Shown here in pieces: positions 24,366-35,296 of a stretch of DNA of 64,000 nucleotides. Made by a program: the position numbers and the translations under genes. Position 1 is the first letter of the stretch. Every line of letters starts with the position of its first letter. The notes beneath the pieces were generated by a model. It was not told where the DNA came from. It ran no database searches and saw nothing but the letters and a program-made list of their open reading frames with translations. This stretch comes from Floccularia luteovirens (Eukaryota > Basidiomycota > Agaricomycetes > Agaricales > Squamanitaceae): NCBI GenBank assembly GCA_009739215.1, contig VSJF01000015.1, positions 1-64,000 of the forward strand. The letters run 5' to 3'.

Positions 24366-25663
24366 ATGTCCTTAACAAGAGGCGGTCAACTTTGCAGAAG
24401 TCTGAAATATGCCAACCATACTAAATCGATCAAAAACATAATTCTAAGGTCAATGACGACAAACCATGGCCAAAGCGCCTTGAAAGCAAATGCATTCCCT
24501 TTTCTACCCAGCAATTATCTTCCCTCTAAACCTCGTTCAACTGGCTTGACAGAAATCCGTGGTCCATATTATGCACCTGTTACACGCACGTATTTGAATG
24601 AACTGTTATCGGATTGGGGTGAATTTGTCGATGGTGTGAAATTTGCAGGAGGGTCTTTTTCGCTGATGCCAAGGGAGCGCTTGGAGGGACTCATTGATAC
24701 TGCCCATAAACATGGTGCGCCCCACCCCTGTTTAGTTTATAATATGTCGACATCTCAATCTTCGTTATTCAGGCTGTTATGTCAGTACTGGTGGCTTTAT
24801 AGAGCGCGTTCTCTCCTCCTGCGCTGGCAATAGGACTGTAATAGAAAGATACCTCGAAACTTGCAAATCCTTAGGGTGAGTTGAAGCTGCGCGCAGGAGA
24901 TGGTTATTGAATGACTATCGCGGAAAAGGTTTGACGTTTTGGAGATATCGTCGGGGTTTCTATCGATCCCAACTGAGGATTGGGCTTCGCTTGTGGAACT
25001 TACAGCTTCGTACGGTCTCAAACCAAAGCCAGAAATAGGTATACAGTAAGTTTATAACTTATTCGAACCAACCCCCGCACGCACCGCCTATATATAACTC
25101 CTTTTTAGATGGGGTGCAGGTGGAGATGCATCCGTCGAAGAACTAGAATCTGCAGGAACGAGGGATCCCAAGTGGCTTATCGACCGTGCTAATACTTTCC
25201 TCCAATCCGGTGCTTATGTAGGTAATGGTAAATTGCTCATGAATGCCAAACACTAAGAACGAATCACAAATAGATGATCATGATTGAGAGCGAAGGTATC
25301 ACGGAAAATGTGAGGAATTGGCGTACAGATGTAATATCTGCCATTACATCAAGCCTTCCAAAGGAGAAGATCATGTAAAACATTTCATTTATTTATCACA
25401 AGGTTGTGCTAACGATTCATGCAAAGGTTTGAGGCAGCAGATCCAGAAGGTAATTTAGACTTGCGTCTTTCTCGTATCACTATGGTGTTGAACAGATTAT
25501 AGTATTTGCATATCATATTCAAAACCAAGGCGCCAACGCGAATTTATTCATCGACCACAGTCAGATTGTACAGCTTTCCTGCCTTCGCAAAGGTATTTGG
25601 GGTACGGGCAGTACATTCAACCGCATTGTTACTCTTGAAAAAGGTGCTGGAGGATCGAAATGA
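24366..25663 (+). CDS. Phosphosulfolactate synthase family protein (ComA/HSA32-like)
   Basis: Exons join to about 320 residues. Conserved stretches in order: GLTEIRGPYYAPVTRTYLN, LSDWGEFVDGVKFAGGSFSL, a Cys-Tyr-Val-Ser-Thr-Gly-Gly-Phe segment, FDVLEISSGFLSIP, the KPEIGIQWGAGG loop, MIMIESEGITE, KIMFEAADPEVFAYHI and LFIDHSQIVQLSCLRKGIWG. This is the TIM-barrel layout of the ComA family; archaeal members add sulfite to phosphoenolpyruvate in coenzyme M synthesis, while plant HSA32 is a heat-memory protein. The fungal role is unknown. About 28 residues precede MTTNHGQ; they are basic with no acidic residue (MSLTRGGQLCRSLKYANHTK onward), consistent with a mitochondrial leader, or translation may start at the inner Met. 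All junctions are GT..AG and in frame. Confidence 0.83.
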
Positions 25664-26226
25664 GATCTGGCTGGCCGTTCATCAAGCACATTATAAAGTA
25701 TCAAGTGTATGAGTAGCTATAATCCTTTGTATAAACATTATGCATTTATTGTGACCGGTCAGTCGACCAGTCTGAACATCCGAGACAGAGATTTATCAGA
25801 GATTTATCACGGCCACAGTTAGCGAACCTTTGTCCCCAAGGCGAAAACGCTACACTGTAAACCAGGAGTAGGTGGACCTTCATCAGAAACCTCCTCGCCA
25901 GCCATTCCTGACACATACTACCTGTTTTATTATTGCTATCTGAAGAGTATTCGGTGACAATGCAGCACTCCAAACACTGCCATGATGCAATTTAACGGAG
26001 TAAAGAGAATCAACCCTGATTATTTTGGGGGAAGCTCGTGTCTGTCACCAATAACCTCTGTAATGTATGTCTTGTACAGGAGCGTGTTGGATGGGAATTG
26101 GGGCAAGGCAGAGGTGTAGGTGTGCAAGTGTATTTGAGATATTGTGAAACCATACGTGTGAAGAAACGAGATGGCGTCTTTAATCATTCTGCAAAGTTTG
26201 GCATGCGATTCGTCCTTGTCACGACT
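25664..26226. other. Intergenic spacer
   Basis: No gene supported. A short degenerate repeat (AGAGATTTATCA appearing twice in tandem near 25791-25815) is visible. Confidence 0.45.
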
Positions 26227-27145
26227 CTAGTATACAGCAATCCACATCAGAACCTGCCACTTATCAACCATAGCACTTACCGAAATGTGCTCATCAAGGT
26301 GCTGTAGCGACGCACACACTTTATCTTCATCAAGGGATCCTATCAAACTCAGGACCTCGATCCAATGCAACAGATGTTCAATTAACAGCTCATGGAGCTT
26401 GTGCATCAGAGTATCGGTCAGTTGCTTGATCTCCAGTATGTATGCTATCCAACTCGCGGCTGCGTATTGCAGATCCTTTGGTATGTGCTTTTCAATCAGT
26501 TCATTGATTTTGACGTCTGGATGGGATGTTGTCGGTAATCCACATATATTACGCAGAAGCGATTCGTTCATCCTGTCCAAGCATGCTTCAGCAATGCCAC
26601 AGAGGCTCTGTTCCACGTATAGTCTAACATCAGTGCAAATGCCGTTCGTTGGTCAAAAAATCCGAAAGGACACGCCCCAGACTTTTCATAGAAGTGATGG
26701 TAGGTAGTATGATAATTCCTAATCCGCGTGCAATCCGGCAGATATTATCAATATCCTCGTTATCCTGTTCAGGGTTGATCACTATAAGAGAAAAGGTGTA
26801 GCTGGTCCTATAAAGAAGTAGAGTACGGAATAGTATGATGTGAGGTGATGTACCTGGATTTGAGTTTAATGTTTGGAAGATACTGGTATGCAACCGTGAC
26901 ATCGAGTGTTGCAGTGTTGCAGGAGGCGGTTGCATGAGAAGTATGTCAGCAAATCTACTCAAACGTGGCTGGATAGATGCGAGTTGTAGAGCTTTGCAGG
27001 CGACTGAAGTCCATATATCATCACCCCCTGCGCGCCGCAGAAATTCATACCTCATACTGTCTAACCCGTATCTATCCAAAGCCGATGATTGCATGAACTC
27101 GAAATCGTTCAAAGTTGCCTGTATTAGATTTTCATTTCTCTTCAC
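26227..27145 (-). pseudogene. Truncated NLR relic (C-terminal helical part of a NACHT module)
   Basis: Two frames continue each other. 27145-26630 carries RRAGGDDIWTSVACKALQL and QHSMSRLHTSIFQTLN, the pattern that follows NACHT domains in fungal NLRs. 26616-26227 carries YAAASWIAYILEIKQL and LLHWIEVLSLIGSLDED, parallel to the block YSCVHWATHLSRCND...LVWVEVLSYMNQLDA in the intact NLR genes at 50-59 kb. The two parts meet with a frame change at about 26620-26640 (between FLTNER and TDVRLYVEQ). There is no P-loop upstream and no WD40 part downstream. I read it as a decayed, truncated NLR, although a short gene with unrecognised introns is possible. Its left end is head-to-head with the P-loop NTPase at 27281. 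Confidence 0.6.
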
Positions 27146-27280
27146 GTTCGGTAAGGGAGTTATTTCGTGGTGAAAAACGTGGTTCAGTGGTATAAGGGTA
27201 TCCTGAATGTCATCCCTAGGACATGATGTGTCGAGAACGGAAATTTGGTGGGAGTCGAGTCATCAGCGTCTCATTTGTAA

Positions 27281-28242
27281 ATGATCATGGATGAGATTGT
27301 GGAACGCTCGTTCAAAGCGAAAACAAAATATGTCCTGATTTCTGGATCTCCCGGAATAGGTTCGTACTTGCCATGTCTGAACAAAATTGACTGTATATTC
27401 ATGCCTAATTTTAGGAAAGACGGTCTATCTTTATCTGAGACTTATACGCAATCTTCTTGAAGGAAATCCGATGCTGTTTCAAGATCATACAGGAGTCGTA
27501 TTTCACATTACAGATACCATCGAGCGCCTCCCTGATCGATTTAGTTTCTCTTTTAAAGTTTATAGCAACGTCTTTGAAGCTCTCGTCGATGCTGATAGAC
27601 AAATTTCTGAGCCAAATGTATCGCTGGAGAGTGTTATTAACATCAAGATGGTGGTAACTTCTTCGCCAAAGCCTTACAAGCAACGAAAATGGATGAAGCA
27701 GCACGCAGATGGTTATCTAATGGCCAAATGGGACTGGCAGGAGTTGTTACCCACAGCGTTAGCATTTCCATACTATGATCTGCGGATGGACTAAAAGTGG
27801 TTCACCTTTTGTTAGTGTCTTTTTCAGCCAATCAAAAATCGACTTAAAGGGCCTCCAAGAGATAACAAATATCGTGGGCTATAATCCAAGAATTTGCTTC
27901 GAAGCCTCAAAGAGCCCTGAAAGTCTTCTCCAAGCGACAGCTGACTTGCAGTATGCCATTAGAGATATCAAGTCCTTTGACAGGCTTGCAGAAATTTTTG
28001 GGAATAGGCAGTCTATAGATAAGGACTTACCTCATTGCCTCTTCGACATCATACCCTTGGATAGCAATCGCCTATACACCCAGCCTCTACTTGACGTTAA
28101 GTCTACATATATTCTGAACCTTCTCATGAACCAGATCATTGGGCATAACTTGGAAAAAATCAGAGAGTTTCAGAGTCTTGTTGGTCAGACTCCAACAATG
28201 GCAGCAGTTTATCGACGAATCTGGGAGGAGCAAGTTTTGTGA
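27281..28242 (+). CDS. Crinkler-type P-loop NTPase-like protein, probably partial
   Basis: Exon 1 (27281/27287-27359) and exon 2 (from 27415) join across the P-loop: YVLISGSPGIGKTVYLYLRL. Downstream come FEALVDADRQ (the position of the Walker B acidic residues), a sensor-like INIKMVVTSSPKPYKQRKWMKQ and WDWQELLPTA, the order seen in the NTPase of basidiomycete Crinkler/RHS-like proteins. A third part (27824-28242, FVSVFFSQSKIDLKGLQEITNIVGYNPRICF to WEEQVL) is in another frame. A 38-nt intron (GTTAGC...AAAAG, about 27759-27796) could join it, but that is short for this genome. The expected C-terminal half is missing, so it may be a truncated or decaying copy. Function is unknown; family members are studied as nuclear effectors or in conflict between fungi. 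Confidence 0.55.
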
Positions 28243-28610
28243 GTAGACTTAGCACCTGGCTTGCCCACGGTTCAAGCCGTACTATACTGGTTGTATATGT
28301 ATGTTCGCAAGAATAATAAGGCTTGATTTCTTCAAATTCCCCCGCTCACCATTATTTCCATCCCCAATTACACTCACACTCACAGCCCTACTTATCATGA
28401 TAAGACAAGTCCTAATCATGGCAATCATGGCTTAGACGTGCGGCTAGTGGCAGCCACTATCCCCTGGCCATCTTTCTCTCTTTCCCACCTATGAGCAAAG
28501 TTCTCCGTGCCATCTGTCACTTGCGTTGTTTCCGACCATTTTGGATACAACAAGCTTAAAAGACAAACATATGTACTTTGTAAGAAGTTATTCTATATTC
28601 ATATTAAAAA
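28243..28610. other. Intergenic spacer
   Basis: C/A-rich region with no gene supported. It separates two convergent genes. Confidence 0.45.
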
Positions 28611-29519
28611 CTAACATCCGTCACCACCATCGTTATTGAGCACTGCAGGTAACTGTGCAGCGATACAAGAACGTGGTACGAAGAACCACAAGACCTGATC
28701 ATATTCAGCCACTGTAGCTCGAACCATACTGGCTTGACCATCCAAAGTAGTGTACCTGTAACCTGCTCCAGTTGTCGCTGCAACGTTGAAAGGAACAGGA
28801 TCTTGGAAGGCACCAGAAACGAAGTTGGAGTCCTGTCAAAGTCTATTTAAGTCATTGTGAAGTTTAAAATAAGGGTGTGACTGACAACGAAATAGTTGTA
28901 AAATCCAGGACAACCCGCGAGGCTTAGCGGTACCACTACCGCTCCATCTCCTTGGTGAGGTGGTGAATCAAAGTCTCTACCAAAGTGTTGGCGGTTGCAC
29001 AATGCCGATGAAGTTGTAGTGGAACAGGAGGATGAAACCGTTACTCCAGAAGATAGGTCCAAGGACTTGCGAGAATCGAAATTAGTGCAAAAGCGAGAAG
29101 AAAATTACACCGTATATCGACGTACAGATGGAACAAGGAAAGTGCAGAAATTGCCTCCGGTACCACGGTATCGTCCGTAATGGTATCCAGAACTGTCCGT
29201 AGACTCTACGTCAAAACGCTGGCCAGCGACAGCAGTACCTATAAGTGAAAGATTAGGTCTGCATCGCAAAACGTAAGGAATTTCTATACCCATGATATAT
29301 CCACATCTCTTATTGGCTATCCAGCCGCCTCCCGGGAGTACACCGGAATTTCCACAAGTGCTAGGTTTTGGGACGTTCGCTTTGGAGGTTCCATTTGTCA
29401 GGACATATGGAAGGGAATTTTGAGTACAACATACCGATAGTGGTGTACTGATTTATCCCTCTAACGCAGGGAAGAAGACTGAGTGATAGTAGTGTCACTA
29501 CATAGGATATTTGCACCAT
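28611..29519 (-). CDS. Small secreted protein of unknown family
   Basis: Five exons (29519-29435, 29379-29290, 29238-29126, 29065-28886, 28832-28611), all with GT..AG borders and in phase, give 229 residues. The signal peptide is MVQISYVVTLLSLSLLPCVRG. The mature part has about nine Cys (for example PSTCGNSGVLPGGGW, ANKRCGY, FCTFLVPS, SSSCSTTTSS, ALCNRQHFG, LAGCPGFYNYF, PRSCIAAQL) and ends GDGC. Residue spacing suggests a disulfide-rich extracellular domain. I do not recognise the family. No single open frame covers it, so it is easy to miss. A TATA box lies about 50 nt upstream. It sits between the Crinkler-like NTPase and a WD40 relic. Confidence 0.72.
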
Positions 29520-29544
29520 GTTTATCAAAAACTGGATAAGGATT

Positions 29545-29935
29545 GTACGACGAAAACTGTGAATGGGACCATTTTATATGTGCCAGAGAATCGAAGTTGG
29601 GCGATGGTAATATCGATGAATCACAAAGAAGAGCTCCACATAAATGCTCCCTCCGCTATCTGCTGTGGCGCTTTGAAAGTCAAAGAATTCAAGCCCTTTC
29701 CGAGATTAAGGTTGTTATTCACACCCAAGGATCCTGTCCACAAGGTCAAGTCAGAAATATCAAAGCTCGTGATCTTCTCTAACTTGGACCAATTTTTAGT
29801 TGCACTAGGACTAACGGCGGAGATACAGGATGAGTGTGCAGGCATTTGATAGACACAATATTCAGCAAGTGAATCAATGTAAGTTTGAGTACTCGAAGTG
29901 TTTATTTCAGCTGACTAAGCACCTGCTTGAGAAGA
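29545..29935 (+). repeat. Direct repeat, left copy
   Basis: Shared blocks with 31345-31640: AAACTGTGAATGGGACC, AGAGAATCGAAGTTGGGCG, ATATCGATGAATCACAA, GATCCTGTCCACAAGGTC, GTGATCTTCTCTAACT, CCAATTTTTAGTT and AGCTGACTAAGC. Order and orientation are the same. The copies differ by small gaps, so the duplication is not recent. Confidence 0.7.
29571..29578 (-). promoter_or_regulatory. Probable TATA box of the small secreted protein gene
   Basis: On the minus strand this reads TATAAAAT, about 52 nt upstream of the ATG at 29519. It lies inside the left copy of a direct repeat whose right copy (31345 onward) has lost the TATA sequence. Confidence 0.45.
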
Positions 29936-30208
29936 TTTGTGTGGATCAATTCTTCGTAACGCATGGTTGGAACCATATATTCAGATAATTGCAGATGGCC
30001 ACAGAAGTAGGAATCTTATTGGTTAGGAAGTCTTGCCACGCTGGCAACCCGTAGTGACGAGTGATCTTCCCGCAACTCGATTTATTCTGTGTTTGTTCTG
30101 GTTATTGGATATGTAGTTTATCTTGGAATGACTGAGTTCCCTTCGAGGTCCGGAATCGTTGCAGGAAAATTGGAGTGAGTGGGAGGGTGAAATTATTGTG
30201 CAAAGTGA

Positions 30209-31240
30209 GTGTTCTTGATGGAGCTTCCCGTACGATTCATTATGTTCGCAGCCATGTTTCTACACAACGAATCGCAGGTTGCCTTTTGTGGAAGAGACAA
30301 TGCGGTCCACGTGTGGTATTTGGAATCGGGCAAGTGTGCTTTCAAAACCAAACTGGAATCCACAGTGTCACCGCAAGGCAAGACTTTCATTATTGCTCTA
30401 TTCAAAATAGAAACGTTCTTACCTCGTCTTCTGGATCCAGGTAAAATACATTTCTTCAATACGAAATCCTGGAGTTCACTCGGTTCTTTCAGAGGCCATT
30501 TTTGTGTCAGCGTGTTATTTTCTCCGGATTCGTCGCCTCCTGACGTCAGAAACGACAATCAATACGCTGGACTTGTCTTCCGTGCTTGCACAAAACCAAC
30601 GAATCGTAAAGCACGACTCAACATACGTTTCAAAGCTGGCTCCTTGGATGGCTGTCTTCTGATCCAATCTGGTCTCTCAAATCTACATTAGTATTATGCA
30701 TTATTTGGGGGCATATTCTTGGTAAAGTCGCCTTCTCCCCTGATGCGTAGAAGGTTGCACATAGGAAGACTTGTGTATGGGATATAAAGACAACTCAACC
30801 TGCTCTGGTGCGGATCATATCCAACAAGAACGAAGACAATGATAGAGTCGCATGATGCCCCAACGAACATTCAATTGCGGGTCCAGCATATGGTCCTGAT
30901 ATCACTTGAGGGCTGGGTGTGTTTTATGTGATGCTGGGCAAACTTGCAAAATATCTGGCGCTCGGCAACGATGAGACACTTCATGCAGTAGAGTTAACGA
31001 ATGAAGTTACAATATACAGATGGAAGGACGGGGAGAACGTTAACTTCGCGCAGTATAAGTGGGGCACAGAAATTGACCAGAGCGTTTCCATATGGATGGT
31101 TGGATTGTACGCGAGCGGGATAGGAAGAGATTGCGTTGGGTACAGAAGGGCTATCAATCCCGCATTGCACTGTGGGGCAATTATTATGCTGTAGGCAGGG
31201 ATTTAGGTTAGTTAGACATTTTGCACATCGAGGAAAGTTC
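30209..31240 (+). pseudogene. WD40 relic of an NLR gene
   Basis: Parallel to the C-terminal half of the intact NLR WD40 regions at 48.6-50.5 and 55.6-57.5 kb. MFLHNESQVAFCGRDNAVHVW and YLESGKC match FLHGDSQIAFCGKDDAIYVW and DLESGEC; FFNTKSWSSLGSFRGHF matches FFDTKSWDSLGSIRGYF; then KVAFSPDA, KTCVWDI, KYLALGNDETL, YRWKDGENVNFAQYKWGTEI and a decayed GKRLCWVQ/NYYAVG end. In-frame stops appear in about 30690-30910 and the last part needs frame changes. There is no start and no NACHT part, so this is a fragment. It is oriented opposite to the intact genes and lies between two direct repeats. Confidence 0.8.
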
Positions 31241-31344
31241 TATGTACATGGAGAAGGGTTAACCGTAAAACATGTCGGTAGAGGCTTCATCGACATCGTT
31301 AACGTACAGAAACCACTATCGAGTTTTTCCGTCAAGTAAAATCT

Positions 31345-31640
31345 TTCAAAATCTGGTGGACGGAAACTGTGAGTGGGACCGTTCATTTGTTGGCAGAGAA
31401 TCGAAGTTGGGCGGGGATTGTATATCGATGAATCACAAGTACACCCTCTGCTATCTGCTATGACATCCGAAATCAAGAAATCGGGGACTTTTTTCTTAGA
31501 TGTGGGTTGTCATGCCATGATCCTGTCCATAAGGTCGAGTCAGAGATAATAAAAGTTTGTGATCTTCTCTAACTCTGCCAATTTTTAATTAGCAACAGGG
31601 TGTTCCAATGGTTTTAGCTGACTAAGCGGCCACGCATTTT
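31345..31640 (+). repeat. Direct repeat, right copy
   Basis: Right copy of the repeat at 29545-29935 (shared blocks listed there), shorter by internal deletions. The two copies bracket the WD40 relic. Confidence 0.7.
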
Positions 31641-32764
31641 TTACGTTGGAAGTCCGGAAGCTCGTCTTGCTGACCTTCTTCGAACTTGAAGCTCTTCTCC
31701 GATGGTAGATGTTCAATAAAGGAATATCCACTCCTCGTGTTCTAAGAACTGTCACAGACGGCCCCACACAGTTTTGACTTTACGCTGTCCAATTTGGATC
31801 ATGCCTGTTAACACAGTGGGTGAAAAGAGTTTGTGATGCCCACAGATAAAGATCTATGCTTACTCGTTCCAGGTATTTGGTTTGACTCCGTTCCCTGGAC
31901 GCAAGCTGAAGAAAGGTAACCGGGAAGAGTTCTTCAAGTTTATCCCTGTCGAACCGTGACAATACCTTATGAAGAATATGACTCTGTACCGCATTCTAGC
32001 TCATTGGGGCTGGCTTTTTTTGGCCCCTTGCTATAAAAAGGAAACAAATCGAACCTGGATATCAAGGATCAGGGACAATGGGAGGATCGATCATCAATCA
32101 TGAGTTACTACGGCCAGAGCCTCTCGAGCAAAGAACTCTGGTGCCTGATGCATTGATCAGTATCGAGGCAGCTTATAATAGCACCTTAAGTATGTTAGTT
32201 TATGACATATTGTAGGGTGTCCTTGTATGGATAATACTCATGAAACATTATGAGATACATTCAATCCGTATCTTCTAGATATAGACAGGAAACGGTCCAG
32301 GATAGATTTTCTCTTTTTCGGTACAAATTGAGGAAACATTCGTGGGTTGCCAACCATGTGAGAGATAGCATTTTTTAAATAGGTAGAGCAGTAAGACATG
32401 TGCCAGTGATTGTGAAGGATGAGCAATACAAGCGTGAACCAAAATCCGGTCATATGTGAATCTCAAACGGATCTATCTAAGCGGATTCAACCAAGCGGAT
32501 CCGCTTGGTAACATTGGGGACTACTTTTATTTATAGTTTATTTGGTCTGCCCTGGCTCAGGCATCTTGATAATTGTAAGAAACAATTCTGTCTTGGCATT
32601 TCACTCGGTTTGTACATGCATTGTTAGCCGACTTCCTTTTTATGTTTACAAGCTTGGAGCACCAAGGATACAAAGTCCTTCATACATTGTACTAGAATAT
32701 TATGTGAGGAAAATGTTTATTTAGCAAAGTTCAATGTAGCAGTAATTATAAGAACAAAAAAACA
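31641..32764. other. Gene-free stretch downstream of the WD40 relic
   Basis: No gene supported. It contains a perfect 20-bp palindrome (listed separately) and many stops in every frame. It ends at the 3' side of the phosphate transporter. Confidence 0.5.
32490..32509. repeat. Perfect 20-bp palindrome with CGGATCCG core
   Basis: ACCAAGCGGATCCGCTTGGT is its own reverse complement. A partial direct copy, AAGCGGATTC, lies immediately upstream. Paired CGG/CCG triplets are typical half-sites for fungal Zn2Cys6 regulators, but the location (downstream of a minus-strand gene end) gives no obvious target. Confidence 0.6.
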
Positions 32765-35296
32765 TCAGTTCTTCGAACGTTTCAAAGCCCTAGCCTGTCT
32801 AATCTCCTCTGCAAGAATAACATCTGGATCCCGACATTTAACTTCGGGGAGAAGCAGAGTAAACCCTGAGATGAAAATGAGTTTTTATTGGTATTATAAC
32901 CAGAAACCCTAAGTGAAAGCACGAACCTGCACCTGCAATACAACAACCGAAGAAGACTTTAAAGTACAATAAGTACAAGGATAAAAATCAATTAGGAAAA
33001 AAATACGCACTCCAGAGAACGTTAGGGGTGCCAATACTTTTTGTCAGGGTATTGAACACGAGAGAAGAAATGATGGCTCCAGCTTTCCCAGAAGCCGCTG
33101 ACATGCCATGCGCGAATGCACGGTAACGAGTAGGGAATACTAAATATCTATTATTTCGCAGTCAGATTTATTGGGTAAAGCACAACGAACCTTCTGCTGG
33201 GTAACACTGAATTAAATCGTCAGCACGAAAAACGCAAAAAGAAGTAAAGAACAATACATACATATGTCGTACTACAGTAAACGAAAATCAGCGTAGTTCA
33301 AATCGAAAAGTATGATGAATACGTACGTATTAGCACCGAAATTGAAAAAGAACTGCAAAAGCGCAAAGCAAACGATGAAAGCTGGCTTGCTGAGCGAATG
33401 GAAATTTCCAGCAAGTATACCCACTATTTTAGGAGTCAACCATACGATCAATGAATGTGTCAGGAGTTAAATTTGATGAACTCACGGAATAGCGCTGCCA
33501 TGAGGAAACCTTGAATCTGAATCCATTTTCGTCCCAGAATCTCTATGGTCAATACTGAAGCATAATATCCTACAGAAGACATGGTGTGGGATAAGCATCA
33601 ATAGGGATGGAATATGTGAAGCGGTTAATTACCAGGAACAAAGCCTAATGCTGTGATGATTATATTTCCCGTAGCGATCTTGAATAGCCTAGTCCATGGG
33701 GTACCTTCAGAGCCGTCAAAACCAATCTGCTGGAGTACGACGTTTTGATTCAGATTGATGCCGTAGAACCTGCGACAATCAGTAAATATATGGTCCCAAA
33801 TCATAGATATCAATTCAATACGGACGCGATATCGAGCAAAAACCAGCATATACAAGTACCGAGTAATATTCTCGCGTGTCTCCATTCCGAGAAGTATTCA
33901 AAAAATTCTAAATTCAGAATCTGTTGAATTTGAATGAACGAAAAGATATTATCAGAAATCCCACCTCTTATATGAGCTTTCTTGGATGCCAATTCTTCTG
34001 GAGCAACATTCTCGTTGGCAATATTGTTATCATTGTTTTCTGTACTTGGTGTTATTGTTACTTGATCATGATCCTTCGGGTCATTCTTTTCACTGTCTTG
34101 TGCACTTGTAGGATCAGATTTTTTCATTTGAGCATCGTCTGCGTATTGGGCCGTTTTGACGCTGTCGATATCGTCAGGTTGTTCATGAATTTTCCTGGAT
34201 TCTAGGTATCTGGTTGATTCTTTTAGCGTGAGACGTTGGTAGAGTGTCGCAAATGCAGGAATCAATGAAAGGCCAATAATAATTCTCCAAACTATATCAA
34301 GTCAGCGGCTGGGGTATGACATGAGTATAAACGAAATTTAACGTACCGCCGTCGACCTTTGATACTTCCCCTTTGTCTTCCATCACATGTTTGTAGATAG
34401 CCAGAACTATGATAGTTGCAAGACTACCGACAAAGCTTCCCCAGCCTTGATTGGCGAAGATGTATGCCAGCATGGTACCGCGCTTCCGAAGATTTGAGCG
34501 TTCGGAAGTGACAGATGCGGACATAGGATAATCTCCTCCAACCCCAATACCAAGGAGTATACGAAACATCCCCAGGTATATCAAACAACTATCAGGCGAA
34601 AGTGATCCCGTGGGTGTGGTTAAACATAAAATTGTAGCAAGGATGATAAGCATTAATTCTTTTCCATCTAGTTGAAGTTAGGTTAGGCAGGAGTAATTCA
34701 CATAAAAAGCAGACGTACAAACAGCTTTTCGACCCAATGCATCAGCAGCGTATCCTTATTCATAGAATTAGTATGTTTGCAAGGGACCAATGAACTCTTC
34801 CTCACCAAAGCTAATCTGGCCAATGACGCTGCCTATATTTGCACCTGCTTTCATGAATCCTTCGAGATTGGCGGGAAGATGGCCGCCCCCATATAGCCTG
34901 TATTGTAACATGGTTGCTACCGGCTGCAGATGATCAATGCGTTAGTATTAGCTAAGTTATGCATAAAACGTAATACTTACGTTTATAATAAAAAGGTCAT
35001 AAGCTAGGGAAGGACTCAAATTAGCAAACATGAAACGCTATCATAATTCAAAGTTTGGTACCATCTAAGAAAAATCCAACCTGTTCGAAATGGTATAATC
35101 AGGTTCAGTAGCCTCACAGAATATATAGGGAACATACCCCAGCAATTCCAAGCAACTTCACTTCCGTATACGTCAACACGAAGGGCGGGCGTCCATCTCC
35201 TGAGTCCTCAGTTTCCTCTAAATTTGACCGATACCTCATAGAATCGGTCATTGAGACCTCATCAGAGGGTGAAGTTTTCTTTCGAAAACCAAGCAT
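32765..35296 (-). CDS. MFS inorganic phosphate transporter (PHS family, PHO84-like)
   Basis: Exons join from [14 protein letters not shown] through [32 protein letters not shown] and [16 protein letters not shown]. Next is [22 protein letters not shown], the PHS signature (G-x-G-x-G-G-D-Y-P). The central loop follows [13 protein letters not shown] and is unusually long and charged (about 33950-34160, rich in D, N, E, K). The second half shows [92 protein letters not shown] and the tail [17 protein letters not shown]. Family knowledge: proton-coupled phosphate uptake at the plasma membrane. The alternative start at 35395 adds 33 residues with no clear role. I did not find a CACGTG Pho4-type site in the 5' flank. 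Confidence 0.88.

Noticed and set aside
27172..27240. tRNA-like start (GGTTCAGTGGTATAAG) upstream of the Crinkler-like gene
   Set aside because: An A-box-like string is present, but I could not find a matching B box, anticodon stem or acceptor stem.
28265..28285. B-box-like GGTTCAAGCC
   Set aside because: No A box or cloverleaf pairing around it.
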